64,000 nt of DNA. Origin: Paulownia fortunei. Its lineage: Eukaryota; Streptophyta; Magnoliopsida; Lamiales; Paulowniaceae. Positions 52,024-64,000 of this stretch are shown here, piece by piece; position 1 is the first letter of the stretch, and every line of letters starts with the position of its first letter. The position numbers were made by a program, and so were the translations under genes. The notes under the pieces were generated by a model. It did not search any database. It worked only from the letters and a program-made list of their open reading frames with translations, and was not told the origin of the DNA. Location of the stretch: positions 1,116,001 through 1,180,000 of the forward strand of contig JAGSPU010001671.1 in assembly GCA_019321725.1 (NCBI GenBank). Reading direction: 5' to 3'.

Positions 52024-54310
52024 ATGCGCAGCAACGAAACGACTCCCTCAACGAACAATAGGCCATGCCTAGAGGCTCCCAAATCAAGAACCATGCCCAA
52101 GAAACCCAAATTCCTCAGCCTCCGCCACCAGTTCCCGCCGGATGAAACCAAAAAGACCTTGGCCACTGACTCCCACCAGCGTAACTTATTCCCACTCCAC
52201 CCCCAGAATCAAGTAGAAGAAAGGGAGAACCACGAACACGAAAACGTTGCCTATTTCTTCTCAGCCGCGGACGGCGGCGCCACCACCCTCACCGGCCTGC
52301 TCGACAACGCCACCGCATCTAATTCCTCCCACAGCACCAACGATAGTTCCAGGTAATCATGGAGGCACGCGGTGAATTTAAGGAACTCACTTCTTAGAAT
52401 AACTACCAATTCGTATAATATGAGAGGTAAAATTAAAACTTTCAAAGTAATTACAGAATTAACAAAATTTACTTGAATATATCAGTTCGTAAGAACACTT
52501 ACGCTCTTTTTGGATATTATATTTGGTCGAAGAAAGTCAAAATAATTGGTAAATTTATCTTATTTTCTACAAACAGCAAGTATGATGTAAATAATATAGT
52601 TGGGTTAAATCACCACACTGATTTTATTTCTTTTTTCTTTTTTTTTTTTTTTAACAATTTTTGGCCACCGGTTTCAGGCCCAATAATTTGTCCCCGTCGG
52701 CCTCGCTAACGCACGCCTACAGGAGACAGGACAGCGAGGTGCCGGCGGCGATTGTACGGAACGCGCTGAGGAATAAAGAGAGGGACTCGAGCGAGGAGAA
52801 GTGGGTGTTTTACTCGGAGGTTGTGGAAAGGAAGGTGAAGGAGGAGGAAGTGAGCAGCTCCGTCGTGGATCTATGGCGGGCCACAGATGATCGGACCGGG
52901 ATCCAACGGCTGTCGCTGAAGCTGGATTACGAGGAGATCTTGAACTCCTGGTCCGATAAAGGCCCGCTCTATATTCATGCAGAGAGCTCCCAGATCGTCC
53001 CAGATATTACCTATGATTTTGTTTCCCACGAGGTATCCAATAATGTAAGATTTTCCACTCTTCAACCTTTTTCTTTTAATAATTGACATTAAACTATTCT
53101 TACACATTATTTTAATTTAATTTATTATCATGTGTTGGACATCTATGATTAATTAAATCCATAATCATTCACGTGGTTGAATGTGAGTTTTTAATCTCAA
53201 GGCAAAAGTAAAGGAGGAAGCGTGAAACAGTACTGATACAAGAATTATTGTATATACATAGTACATCAATAAGTTGTGAAAAGAATAATTCAGCAAAACA
53301 ATATTGGAAAGATGCTCCTACAATTTAGAGAAAAAGAATAAAACTGTACTAATCTATTGTACCAAATAGGAGTAACAAGATGATGCAATAGATGTACAAA
53401 ATGAGTGCCTAGAAGTTTAAAAAAGAAAATATCTTAGGATATTCGATTAACATCCATATATTTAGGATGTGATAATGAGGCATGACTGAGGACTAATACT
53501 GTTAGAGGGAAAAAAAAAAAAAAAAGGGTGAGATGAATTTTGCAGTGAGGTGGAATGTGGGGTAGTACTTTGAACATGAATAATTGATTTGAAGGTGGGC
53601 ATGAATGAAATTGTACACAGGAATCTCCCTAGTAGTCTTTTCTAAGTGCACTTTTTTAGCCGTCTTTTTTCTTGGGGCCCTGACCCTGTCAACTGTGTCT
53701 GTGCCCAACCGGATCATTTTACAATAGTTAGTTGCAATGTATTAATCACTAATCCCATTTTGATTTATTGACAAAGAATAGAAGTGATGTATTGTATTCT
53801 GTTCATTCAAAGATTTATTACTATGTAAAATGTAGTAATAGAGCACATCTGATACTTGGGTTATATTATTTTGGCAGGGCTTGAGCAGGGAATGTAATGT
53901 CGGGTCGTGGTCTGTTCCAGAAATTGAAAATGGTGATCAAATGAGAATAAAGAATGGAGAGGAGTTGAAGATGGGGCAAAGGGAAGCCAGTGTGTTGAGG
54001 TACAAGGCCAAGAGACACAACAGGCTTTACTCTAAACAAATACGTTATCAAGTCAGAAAGCTTAATGCTGAGAAACGCCCTCGTCTTAAGGTACTCAATC
54101 TCAAAATGATTACAACTTTTTGTATGCATATATATATATGTAGCTCGTTTCGAAAATTCTGAACTGCTTAACAGAGTTAGACTTCTACTTTTTTCAATTT
54201 AGATTGATTCGAGAGTTCCAATGTATTCTTGTTTTATCTTCATTGCTTTGTAATTTCATCAAACATTGTTATTTTATTTTTTGCAGGGTAGGTTTGTGAA
54301 GAGAAGTTGA
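52024..54310 (+). CDS. CCT-domain transcriptional regulator (CMF type)
   Basis: Four exons: 52024-52352, 52678-53044, 53878-54090, 54287-54310; 310 aa. The N-terminal half is Ser/Asn/Pro-rich. The centre has [19 protein letters not shown], the short block shared by CCT-motif-family (CMF) proteins. The C-terminus (267-309) is a CCT domain: [20 protein letters not shown]..., ending KRPRLK/GRFVKRS with the intron after LK at the usual place. CCT proteins act in flowering, light and carbohydrate responses, often with NF-Y subunits. No B-box or response-regulator domain is present. The in-frame ATG at 51877 only adds translated CT-rich leader, so 52024 is preferred. Exon 2 could instead end at 53035 (GAG/GTATCC), removing three residues. 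Confidence 0.88.
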
Positions 54311-55950
54311 GCACTATACACTCAAAACTTTGGCAAACTATCATTTATGTTTTTTCCTTTTTTTGCCCGCAAACCAAATCCCCCCACCCCATGTAAAGGC
54401 ACTGTAAACAACAAAGGATTTTAATAGCTTCCAAGTATCAAGTAGAGATCAAAATTTAAGTACGGACCCTGTCCTCTTCGTGATTTTGAATCTTTAATAT
54501 ATTAAAGGACTTAATGGATTTGATCTAATCAAAATGACCCATGAGCGCCCCCGACCCACCCCCTCCCCCACAAAAAAAAACAGAAAAAAAAAAAGAAAAA
54601 GAAAAGAAAAGAAAAGAAAAGAAACTAATATGGAATGGAGCAATATAATTGATTTAAAATTCAAATTTTGTGATATATGGCTCTTGAATGGGCTACTTGA
54701 TATCATGTTAAAAATATCCAAGCCCAAATTAAAAATAGGACAAGGAAAAGCCCCCCAAAATGTGAATAAGTAATTTACGCAACAATTGTACAAAACAGCT
54801 GATACTTGTCAAAAAAAGAAGTTAGAAACGAAGATGCTTGAACTTACACCTGAAGTTTCCGAAAAAAACACACATGAAAAGTGATAAAAGTGTTAAAACA
54901 TCACATGATACAAGTATAATAAAATATTGTGAGAGAAAAGAGTTGCGTACACGTGTATTTAAGATTAAATAAAAAAATTATATCATTATATGGGTCCAAT
55001 TGTAATATTCTTTTCATTATTGACGTAAAAAATAAAAATAAAAATAATCTCCATTTTTTTTAGTATTTTAAGAATACTGAAAATCTAATGCAAAATTATC
55101 GAATGATCAATAGCATTTCTCTTTCTAGAATGCAGAAAAAGTAATTTTCATATTTCTCAAATCAAATTGAGCTAAAAATTTAGCGCGATTTTAAAACTCC
55201 ACTGCCCAAGAAATGTTTACATCCTTAACTGAAGAATATCTAGATATAATGGAAGTGTTTTGTTTTCATTTAATATAGCATATATATATATATATATATA
55301 TATATATGCTCACTTGTCTATTTGCAAGTTTATAACTGAGAGTGACAACCAGTAAGAGATCTATCTTTAGAACCCAAAAAAACATGTAATTAAGCACCCA
55401 GCTTAACAAAATAATCAGATTTAATTTGGACATTCTTGGGTTGCTAAAACTTCCAATGATCACAATTATATAGCAGCAATATTTACTAGAGTACTTAATA
55501 AAATTCGTAATAATTAAAAGCCTATTATATATTTATCCTAATTATATATATATATGGTTGCATTTCCTCTTTATATCATGAAATTGATATAGCTTTTCTT
55601 GATAACAAAAATACACATTAATTATAACTGGCAAGATATGCCATGGAAAAACCGACCCCAGTTGAATTTTTTGAAACCACGACAGATAAATTATTTGCAC
55701 GATTTAATTTAATTCTCTGAATTTTGCACAAGTAATTGCTTTCTAGTAAACTAGGTCAACAAAAATGGAAGTCATTTTTTGTAATAATAAAGAAAGTATT
55801 TTCTCAACTTTCTTTTTTTAGTGCCAACAATCCATGAAGAAGAAGCTGCAGATTAGGGTTTCCAAAATCTTGATTCCAAGGAAAAAAAGAAAACTTACCT
55901 CGATGATAGAGAAGAGGCAAAGAGAATCAAGGCAGTGAACTTGAAGCTAC
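54311..55950. other. intergenic region downstream of the CCT gene
   Basis: CCT 3' UTR at the left; then AT-rich DNA with (TA)n at 55276-55307. From about 55820 the minus strand includes a possible donor (ATCGAG/GTAAGTTTT near 55896) about 65 bp downstream of the MIR157 hairpin, consistent with a spliced primary transcript. Confidence 0.45.
55276..55307. repeat. (TA)n microsatellite
   Basis: About fifteen TA units. Confidence 0.9.
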
Positions 55951-55959
55951 GAGAATTAA

Positions 55960-56078
55960 AATTGGCTGACAGAGGATTAGAGAGCACAAATCTAATCATA
56001 CACAAAAATACACATAACATCATATTTTCATATTGTGCATGCTCAGTTGTGCTCTCTATCTTCTGTCAACGACTCGAA
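55960..56078 (-). ncRNA. MIR157: MIR157 microRNA hairpin (miR156/157 family)
   Basis: The minus strand at 56069-56049 reads TTGACAGAAGATAGAGAGCA plus C, the canonical 21-nt miR157. About 60 nt later, 55987-55967 reads GTGCTCTCTAATCCTCTGTC plus A, the star arm, which pairs with it along its length apart from one bulge and a few mismatches; flanking AA/TT extends the stem. The loop is AT-rich. miR156/157 cleaves and represses SPL transcription factors and keeps plants in the juvenile phase. (TA)n-(CA)n sequence lies upstream (56254-56287). A likely 5' splice site follows the hairpin at about 55896. The primary transcript's start and end are not resolved. Confidence 0.9.
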
Positions 56079-56253
56079 AAAAGCAGAAAACCTGCATATT
56101 CAAACCATCCAAACACGGTCTTAACTCCTGCTTCCTGCCTGCAAACAAGAAACAAAGAACCAATAATTGATGTACTAGAAAGTATCAAGCAAGAACATAA
56201 ACCTCATTTGAACCAAAAAGAATTGCAACTGATAAAGAAAAGGTCAAATAAAC

Positions 56254-56288
<35 letters not shown>

Positions 56289-59132
56289 ATTAAAGTGGCC
56301 CCTCTTTATTGGTAAAAATAATGAAAGGAGAAAAAGGAAACGAAGAAGGGTTTTTTAGTTGAATGTTAATTGGGAAGCTGCATTGACTTGTAAAGATGAG
56401 AAAACAGGGTATTTGTAAGTGGCTTTCCGAATAGGACCGCAATGGGAACGTGCCAAACATAGCAACCCTACCTCTAAGGCCGGATTCAAGTTTATTAATT
56501 ATTATTATTTTTTATTTTTATTTTTGTGTCGGGTTATGGGTACTTTTTGTATTTTTGCATTTCTTTTTACTAAGTTATAATTAATAATTACATCTTAAAT
56601 CTAACTCATTAATATCTTTATTTCTAAATAAGTTGAATTTTTTGTTAAGAGTTGCCATAATTATATTATTATATCAAAATATCAAATAATAATTAATTCA
56701 ATAATCATTAATAATTCACTAAATTAGATAACAAAGTCACTGTGATGTACATACTCCCATGTTTAGTGGAACTTGAAATCAAAAATTATATTTATAAAAT
56801 TTTGAAATATCAATTTTAATCGATGAGCTAAAATATCATCGATGGTCCATAAAAATGATTACGTATTGTATATAAATAACTATTGTTAGATCTTTTCATG
56901 CTTTCGTTGTCCTAGTAGGTGACTTTGGTGCTGTCGATTTTGCATTTGTCCAACTGAATAACTCGGTTTTGTCGTTTCATATATTCAATTTTATGAAATT
57001 GTATAAATTATAATATGGACATCTAAGGACACAAATTTGACTTTTAGATGAGTGCTTGTGTTTGAGTCGCTAGCATAAGCAGATAAAGGGAATGCATATT
57101 TTTTAATCCTTTGATGTTAAGTGTCTTGTTATTTGGTTTGTTCTTGCTTTCAAATTTCTTTTTGGGAATAATTAAAACTAGTGCAAAAGTGAAGACTCGT
57201 TCAAGGTTGGACCTAAAATATCGGGCTTTAGGCCCAATGATTTTTTAGCGATTACTCGGTGTAAATTTCTAGTTATCTAAAATTTATAATTTCTTTTAAA
57301 TATATTTCACAATCCAATATCACTATTGAATAACTACTCAAATTAAGATAGAATGTGTATATTTTTTTTGCATTCAACTAACTTTTGAAAATAAATTCAC
57401 TACAAAATTTAGATTGTGAATAAATATTAATTTTCTGCACAAATTAGAATATTATATGTTGAGTGCACTATGGTGTGTGGATAATACATATCAAACAATT
57501 CAACTCAAAACTACTAATTTTTCAAAACTTTAAAAAAGTTAAAAAATAAAAAAAAAACATCTTACAATAATAAATTTACATGAGTAATATATAGATATTG
57601 TACACACACACTTTTACTTCCAAGGTGATTCACGAATCAATTAGTGTGAGAAAATCATTTCAATCAATATATTTTATTTTGTCCAAACATTTCCAACACT
57701 TTATAAGTATGAGCATTTGAATTCAAGTCTTTTTAAATGTATGATATTTGACTTATCTAAATTGATATGAATATTATTATCTTATTATGATTGTGGATAA
57801 TTGGTAATCTCATTGTGATTATAATAAATTATTATTTTTATTTTATTTTTGAGTAAATTGGTTACACCATCAGTAATTGAGTTAGGCTTTATTGACTAAT
57901 TAAATAGTTATTGATAATTATATTAGTTAATAATTTCTTGTATCTTGTTTTACTTATTTCAACCACTCATGGTCTCCACTAGAGTCGAAATCATGGCAAA
58001 CATTAATCAGCTAAGTTATTAGGTCAACTCGCGCCATTACTTAAGTTGCTTTCAGTGGTTGGAAATTGGTGCTTATATTGTACTCTAAGCTCAACCGCTT
58101 ATACGTCTATTCTAATTTTCAAAGGGGATAATTCATAACCTACTATATTTTCACAATACGACAACATACAAATGTCTACATGAAAAAAAAATCAACTAAT
58201 GTGAAATTAGATATTTACTAATACTTAGCAAAATTTGTATTATCCAAGTGATTGGGTGAGCTTAAAAATTTCTTAAAGCAACTTAAATGTTAGCAAGCTT
58301 ATAAGATATTAGTGTTTGGTAATATTTAACCTTCCAAAATAATATATACAACGATCTTATAAGTTTTTTAAAAGAAAATAAATATTTTTTTTTTTAAAAA
58401 TCACAAATTATTTTTAATTTTGATAATTTTATTTATAAAATTATCATTACTAACATTTCTTAAAATGTATTATTTCATTTTATGAAATATTTTAAAAAAA
58501 ATATTTTTAAAATAAAATTTAATTATAAATTTAAAAATATCTTATAAGACATAATAATTTATAAAAAAAATTAATTAATAATAGTAGCAAGAAAGGACCA
58601 TAATAGTAGCAAAAAAAAAAAAAGAAGAAGAAGAAAAAGAGAGAGAAAAATAAAGGTCCCATCTGTTTCTTGGGAAGAAGCATCATGCGCATTCATCACT
58701 CTTGCAGAATCAACAACTTTAACTTTAATGAAATGCCGTTGAACCCTTCCTTACTCATAAAAAACTTACTTTTTTAACCACCAATGCCCAACTGATTTTT
58801 TTTAAGATATTCCTAACTTTTTTCTATTCTTTTAACTTACCCTTTTGTGTTCTTTTCCCTGCAACTTTCACATTTTTATAGGCACGCGAGTAAGACCTAT
58901 CATACTTAATAAGTACAAAGGTTTGTACAAAATAAATAAATAAATAAATAAAATCAACTTGAGTAAACTGACAAAAATGAATAAAAAAATCATTCTTGTT
59001 CAAAGTAAACGGAATAAATCGACAATTTGTACAAAAATATATCACCAACTAATTCAAAATGACTTGGACGGGCATCAGCGTGCATTTAATAAGCTTGAGC
59101 CCACAAGGGTATCAATACAAAAAAGAAAAGAG
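56079..59132. other. AT-rich intergenic region
   Basis: No gene recognised. A (TA)n-(CA)n microsatellite at 56254-56287 is in the MIR157 upstream region. 57800-58570 is strongly AT-rich, and purine-rich sequence lies at 58610-58650. Confidence 0.5.
56254..56287. repeat. compound (TA)n-(CA)n microsatellite upstream of MIR157
   Basis: ATATATATATATATATATA followed by CACACACACACACA. Confidence 0.9.
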
Positions 59133-59157
59133 CCCCCCCCCCCCCCCCCCCCCCCCC
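59133..59157. repeat. C25 homopolymer
   Basis: Twenty-five consecutive C about 110 bp downstream of the BAG-like gene's stop codon; exact length uncertain. Confidence 0.85.
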
Positions 59158-59267
59158 TAAGTCAAGTTGATGAAACATTTCATCATCTCAATTAATTATA
59201 AATTTTTGGAGTTAGATGAAGATAGAAAAACCTCTTAACAACTTGATTAAGTTTTAATTGGTGCTGA

Positions 59268-59931
59268 TTAATTAGCACTAATTGTACGATAAGGAGATCC
59301 GATTATTTGGGTTCGGGTCAACCCGAGGAGCTTCCTCTCTTTGATGGCTGGATCCTCCAACATAAGGACCTTGTCTTTCTCTCTAACCCCAACCATGTGT
59401 AAATGTTCATGGTCTTCCCTTTCTTTGCCTTTGAATAATAGCCTTTGCTCTTGGGGCTCCAAATTTGTTAATAATGACAATAGCATCTTCAGTTCCCCTA
59501 AAATAAAAAATTAAAAAGAATGGAAACCCAAGTCAATTTTAGAAAAATAAAATCTTGTAATGATCACACAAAAATAGTTAATAAGAAAATAAACTTTTTT
59601 TTTACTCTGTATATATATATATATATCAAATAAGTGTAAATTGATAATTATCTAAAAATATATTTAACAAATAAGGAGAATAGAGGGTTACCAAATGTTG
59701 AAGTTGCTTGGATTGAAATATCATGCCATTTTGAGACTGTGGAGACTCTAATTGTGATCACCCCTTCCGCGGCATTTTCTTTGCATTCTCTTTTTGGACA
59801 AGCATGCCTCCGGGCCTTAGTTCCCATTTGATCTCACCGGAGGCTCCACCAGCGCTGTTGGCGGCACTACCGCCGCCGCCGCCTAGCTTAGAGCTGCTTC
59901 TGGAGAACCTCTTTGACCTTAACTTGATCAT
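59268..59931 (-). CDS. small ubiquitin-like protein related to BAG1-4, no BAG domain (apparent -1 frameshift in exon 1)
   Basis: Two exons on the minus strand: 59931-59692 and 59497-59268. The N-terminus MIKLRSKRFSRSSSKLGG is basic; then IKWELRPGGMLVQK, VITIRVSTVSKWHDISI, TFGELKMLLSLLTNLEPQEQ, RLLFKGKEREDHEHLHMVGV and KVLMLEDPAIKERKLL, the ubiquitin-like part of plant BAG1-4 proteins. The protein ends SPYRTISAN without a BAG domain (about 156 aa), like a small group of ubiquitin-like plant proteins. The exons total 470 nt, one short of 471. As printed, the frame after LVQK reads ENAKKMPRKG and stops at 59758-59760; one extra A in the A5 run (plus-strand CTTTTTGG near 59788) restores KRECKENAAEGVITIRV. 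Splice phases agree only after that correction. Function (chaperone or proteasome adaptor) is inferred from family. Confidence 0.8.
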
Positions 59932-62900
59932 TTTTGTCACTCTTTTTCACTCTCTCTTTCTTAAAACTCAGTAGTAGTAATAAGGGGGAAGACTGTGTTT
60001 GGCACTTGGCACTTATATAGTAGGCAGGAGCCAGTATGTGGACAAAATATATCAACATTAAATAAAAACCGTCTTAGCTTTACATAATCTTGTATTAACT
60101 TCTAATAAAATTAATCTATACTATTAATTCAATAATTTGGAGAGCCATTGAGATTGTGACACATGGGATGAATATGGGAAGAATTTCTTTTGCTGATTTT
60201 GTGGGGGACTAAGGCACATTGGGGGGGGGGGTTTGTCGGGGGTTGGGTTTGTACACGCTTAGCTTAATTAAGGGGCGTAATACGATCACATCATTTAGTC
60301 GGTTAAACGTTTTATTCAAACAATTATAGTTCTTATTATTTTATATTTTAGTATTTATAACGTATAAAGCTGTAGGAAAACAGAACAATAGTTTCTATTT
60401 TATTTTTTTCCTTTTTCGTGGTTTTTATAAATCGAACACAATAAAAACTCGTTTATTTAATAAGTGAAAATGCATTTTTATGAACACAAACTCCACTAGC
60501 TAGCTATTGATTTTACAAGGAATCAAATCTATGCAGTTGGCAACAGATACACAAATTCTCGTCAAATAAACTAAAGATAGCCAAAAGACCATAAATCCAC
60601 AATGAATGGAATATATGTTTGGCTTTGGAATGGGCACAAATTTCCTTTGTCCTTACTATTAGTTTACTTGTTATTTTCTTTATTTATTAATCTGATCTAA
60701 TTAGGTAGGAGTTAGAGTGGCTTATTTTTTTTATTTTTTTTGGGGGGTGGTTGGCTAAATCTAAGGGTATCTAACCATGTGCAGCAGGAGGTGCAAGAAC
60801 TTAAATTCCCTTCTTAGATTTATCATCTTCATTTACTTAATTAATGTAGCTGCAAAATTTAATCTCATGAATTAATTAATCCATAAGTTTCCCTTTTAAT
60901 TAAAAATGTTTGCTTTCACACGAAATTTGGAGAATTAGAAGGTGGTCCATTTATAACTGTCTTTAAAGCAACAACAAATGGATAATTCAATTTGTTTCCA
61001 TTTGGGCATGACCAACTGCCAGAAAAGTATTACTTTTTTGGAATGTAGGTTATGGATTGATAATGTCTTAAAGTTCAAATTAGTGGATTTACAGCTAGTT
61101 GCAGCTTCTCCTCTTCCCCTTTTCGCCTTTTTCTTTCTTTAACCACCCCCCTACTACCCCAAAAGAGAGAAGAAAATTGAATAAATAAATAAATAAACGA
61201 AAAGATGTAAGATTCAAAAACCAATCTGTTTAATTATTTAGGTATTTTCAAAGCATTTGATTAATTTCAAGAACGAAGCTAGGACATTCTTTTAAAGTAT
61301 TTGATTAATTTTTAGGTCATCAAAAGAATGTCAAGTACTAATAAAAGTATAAAATTAGGCAAATTTGGTGAATTAATTGAGTTTTTCCATTTTTATTATT
61401 TTCATGATACTTTGAATCTTTGAGAGTAGGTTGTTTTTTTACGTAACATTATTACTTCACAAATCAACTAAATTTTTTTTATTTAAATTTGAAATCGAAA
61501 CCCGAATATCGACATCAACATGCATCAAGCAGCCAACCGAGAAGTATAAACAAAAAAAGAAGAAGAGAAACTCAAAAGGGTTTTGTCTTAAAAGTGACAG
61601 AGCCACATGTAGATGGATGAAGAGTGGTACTGATTATTTAGTCCACTTGAGTAAAGCCCTAAGGAGCCATACCCCCGTGTTCGATAAAAGGAGTTGCAGT
61701 GTCGGGCTGAAACATTTACAACACAAAGGATGTCGGCCAATAATTTCTGATGCAATTATCTTGTATTATTCGTGGTGTATTACACAAGTCTGTGTTCAAG
61801 AAAATAAGTCCTAAAATCCCACAACTACGAGGTTCTTAGTTACCTATGTGGATTTTTCTTGTATAATTTCAAAAGAAATAGGTACCATCTCCAAAACTGA
61901 AATTTTGAGTGATCAGCAATCATTAGATGGAAATTTTGATTTTGACCTCTTAAATCCAAATCCAAGCACATGTAAATAATGTTAAAGAGATAAATTAGAT
62001 GATCAAGATAGTGTCTTAGCTGGTCCCATAAAGATGTCTGCCTAAATTAATTAATTTCTGATCACTGACATGACTAACCAAGATAGTTAGTCTCCTTCAA
62101 TCAGACTTATTCGCACTAATCTTGTTGTGTTGTTTTATGAGGTCTAACTGGGTGAGTGCTAATTAGGTTGAGATTCAAAATTCAATATTTGATTCGAATC
62201 TCATTTTTAATTTTTATGTGGGTAATTAGTCTATTTTTATAATAATTTATTTTCTTTGGTTTGATTGTACTTTAGTTGTCTTGATAATTTTATTTAATTA
62301 GTACTTAGTATTTTGATATATCAAATAATGTAATTGATCTAAAACAAGTGATTTTGATTCGGTTTATAGTTTATAAATTCACATAAAATGGTAGTTTTAA
62401 GTATGTAGCTGACTTTTTGATAAATGCATCATGCTGGATTCATGATTAAGAAAACTTATTAATATTTTCAAACACCAAATTCTTATACGATCTCAAGATC
62501 ATGAGTATCTATTGAGAGGCAAAACGATTAATATAATTCATATTTGAAGAGTCCTCCATGACTGCTTGTATGATCTTAAGATTATTTAGGAATCTATGGA
62601 TATGCTTAGATAGGCACATGAACATGATTAATAATAAACACACACACACTCTGGAAATACAAGTTAGATGTTGTGGCCACTGTCTAATTAGAGACAAACA
62701 AATATATTTAGTTTGGGATGGAGAGCTAAGCACAAGATAGTTGATGATCCTTTTTAAGATTCAAATCTTGTTGGCATGCAAATCAAAAGATTTAGTTTAG
62801 GATCCTCTATATGGAATCAAACATTTTTTTCTGTCTTTTTAATACTAATACCTTAGCTGTCCCATACAGACGTTGTTCCAAAGTACAATTAGTGAATATT

Positions 62901-64000
62901 GATACCAACACTGCACTACTCTTTGTTGTGCAATACCATATGGGGGCATTATCTTACATAGTTTTAAACCTACTTCCCTCACTGGATTAAACAGTCATTA
63001 CTTACATTAATATATAAAGCCTTTTATTTTGCTAGAAGAAAAGGGATGAATTACACGTAAATATCAAATATTGAATAAATACTTAAATCACTATATATAT
63101 ATATATATATTAAACAAACTATTAACAAAATAATAAATAACTACACAAAGATTTGACTCGAACCCAATATCTTTTTGAGAATTTTTTGGCTCAATCTTAC
63201 CACTATTTTAAAATTGAACTTTGTCCCACTTAAAAGAAGATAACTCACTTCTAGTTGTAGTTCGTGCGAATCTGTTTATTTTCTAGTTAATACTTGAGAT
63301 TTTTATAGTTCAACTTGAATTCCTAAATAAAACAAGAGTCCATCACAAGGCATCAATAAACGGGAATTGGCCATTTGGGTTGGGGGGTCGCCTTTAGCCC
63401 AACAACATAAATGAGTCGGATTCTAATTCGAATACGGCCGGGATTCGATCCACTTATTAGAATTTAAAACCAATTTAAAAGTTCAATGGATATGTTCTGA
63501 TTAAAAGGTCCATAGTTTGAAATAAATGGAACTAATATATGATTGAGTGATCCAATTTGTTTAAAGTCCAGGTTTTAATTATACACCTCATTAACAAGTT
63601 ATTCCATTTGGTATATAACGTATTAAATCTGATGTGTTTACTATAAATCATATCAATCAGTTTTTGATACGTAAGTTTTGTTTAAAACTTCAATTTTTTT
63701 TTTCAAAATTGGTCTTAATTTTAATTATATCAAAGAATATTTTGATTCAGATATTTGGTTCGGATTTCAAGTTATTTCCAAAATTCGAAGTTATTTCATA
63801 TATATAAAAAACGATCGAATTTTAAGTCAGATTCGAATATGTCAAATAAATCGAATATGGACCCATATATTAAGATTCGACGACAATACGTGGTGTTAAC
63901 AGGCCTCTCATCTGGGGTGCGTTTTCTTTTTCATCCAACTTGGACTTGAGCCTAACAGAGAGCACACACTCGAAGTTAGCCCAGCCCATGGCAGATAAGT
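59932..64000. other. intergenic region to the right edge
   Basis: BAG-like promoter at the left, then AT-rich DNA with no recognised gene. It contains a G11 run (60221-60231), (TA)n at 63092-63110 and B-box-like GGGTTCGAGTC on the minus strand near 63153 without a matching A box. At the very edge CCCATGGCAGATAAG (ATG at 63988) could begin a gene (MADK...), but only four codons are visible. Confidence 0.4.

Noticed and set aside
61431..61814. 127-codon ORF
   Set aside because: It starts outside an obvious promoter, has no domain, and runs through low-complexity A/T and A/G tracts.
63988..64000. Gene start at the right edge (MADK...)
   Set aside because: Only four codons are visible and no core promoter is clear; it cannot be supported from this window.

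Overview
The window is nuclear DNA from a flowering plant, most likely a eudicot. Genes have many short GT-AG introns, intergenic DNA is very AT-rich, and plant-specific families are present: a Rab2/RABB1 GTPase, a brassinosteroid-type P450, a chloroplast two-RRM protein, a CCT-domain protein, a classical arabinogalactan protein, an RGF/GLV-type peptide and MIR157. Exon models below were built by hand from splice sites, reading phase and family similarity. I count eleven complete or near-complete protein genes, one 3' gene end at the left edge, one tRNA-Phe and one microRNA hairpin.

Layout. 1-272 (+): 3' end of an unidentified gene. 2493-4567 (+): ESF2/ABT1-type ribosome-biogenesis factor behind a promoter with three site II elements and a telo-box. 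5743-8175 (-): Rab2/RABB1 GTPase. 9534-12131 (-): CYP724/CYP90-like P450. 15643-16794 (+): methyltransferase-like protein. 17582-19776 (+): chloroplast cp31-like RNA-binding protein. 20651-20723 (+): tRNA-Phe(GAA). 21433-26454 (-): GATA zinc finger joined to a NET domain. 26455-40306: about 14 kb with no intact gene, holding two inverted copies of a 0.71-kb repeat, a putative DNA element carrying a broken PI-PLC-X gene fragment, and a tRNA-derived SINE. 40307-42805 (-): NAD-dependent glycerol-3-phosphate dehydrogenase. 45968-46363 (-): two-exon RGF/GLV-type peptide precursor. 47874-48259 (+): classical AGP. 52024-54310 (+): CCT-domain protein. 55960-56078 (-): MIR157 hairpin. 59268-59931 (-): ubiquitin-like protein related to BAG proteins but without a BAG domain.

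These are independent housekeeping, signalling and regulatory genes, not a cluster or operon. Several bear on growth and development (P450, RGF peptide, MIR157, GATA and CCT regulators, AGP), but nothing in the sequence ties them into one pathway.

The least expected observations are the GATA-plus-NET architecture, whose last NET helix lies in a separate small exon; the peptide gene and MIR157 hidden among short ORFs; the PI-PLC-X fragment inside a repeat with inverted-repeat-like ends; a perfect 223-bp tandem duplication in a GATA intron; and three genes (ESF2-like, AGP, BAG-like) that each need exactly one extra base to keep their family reading frame, which points to base-level assembly errors or very recent mutations.
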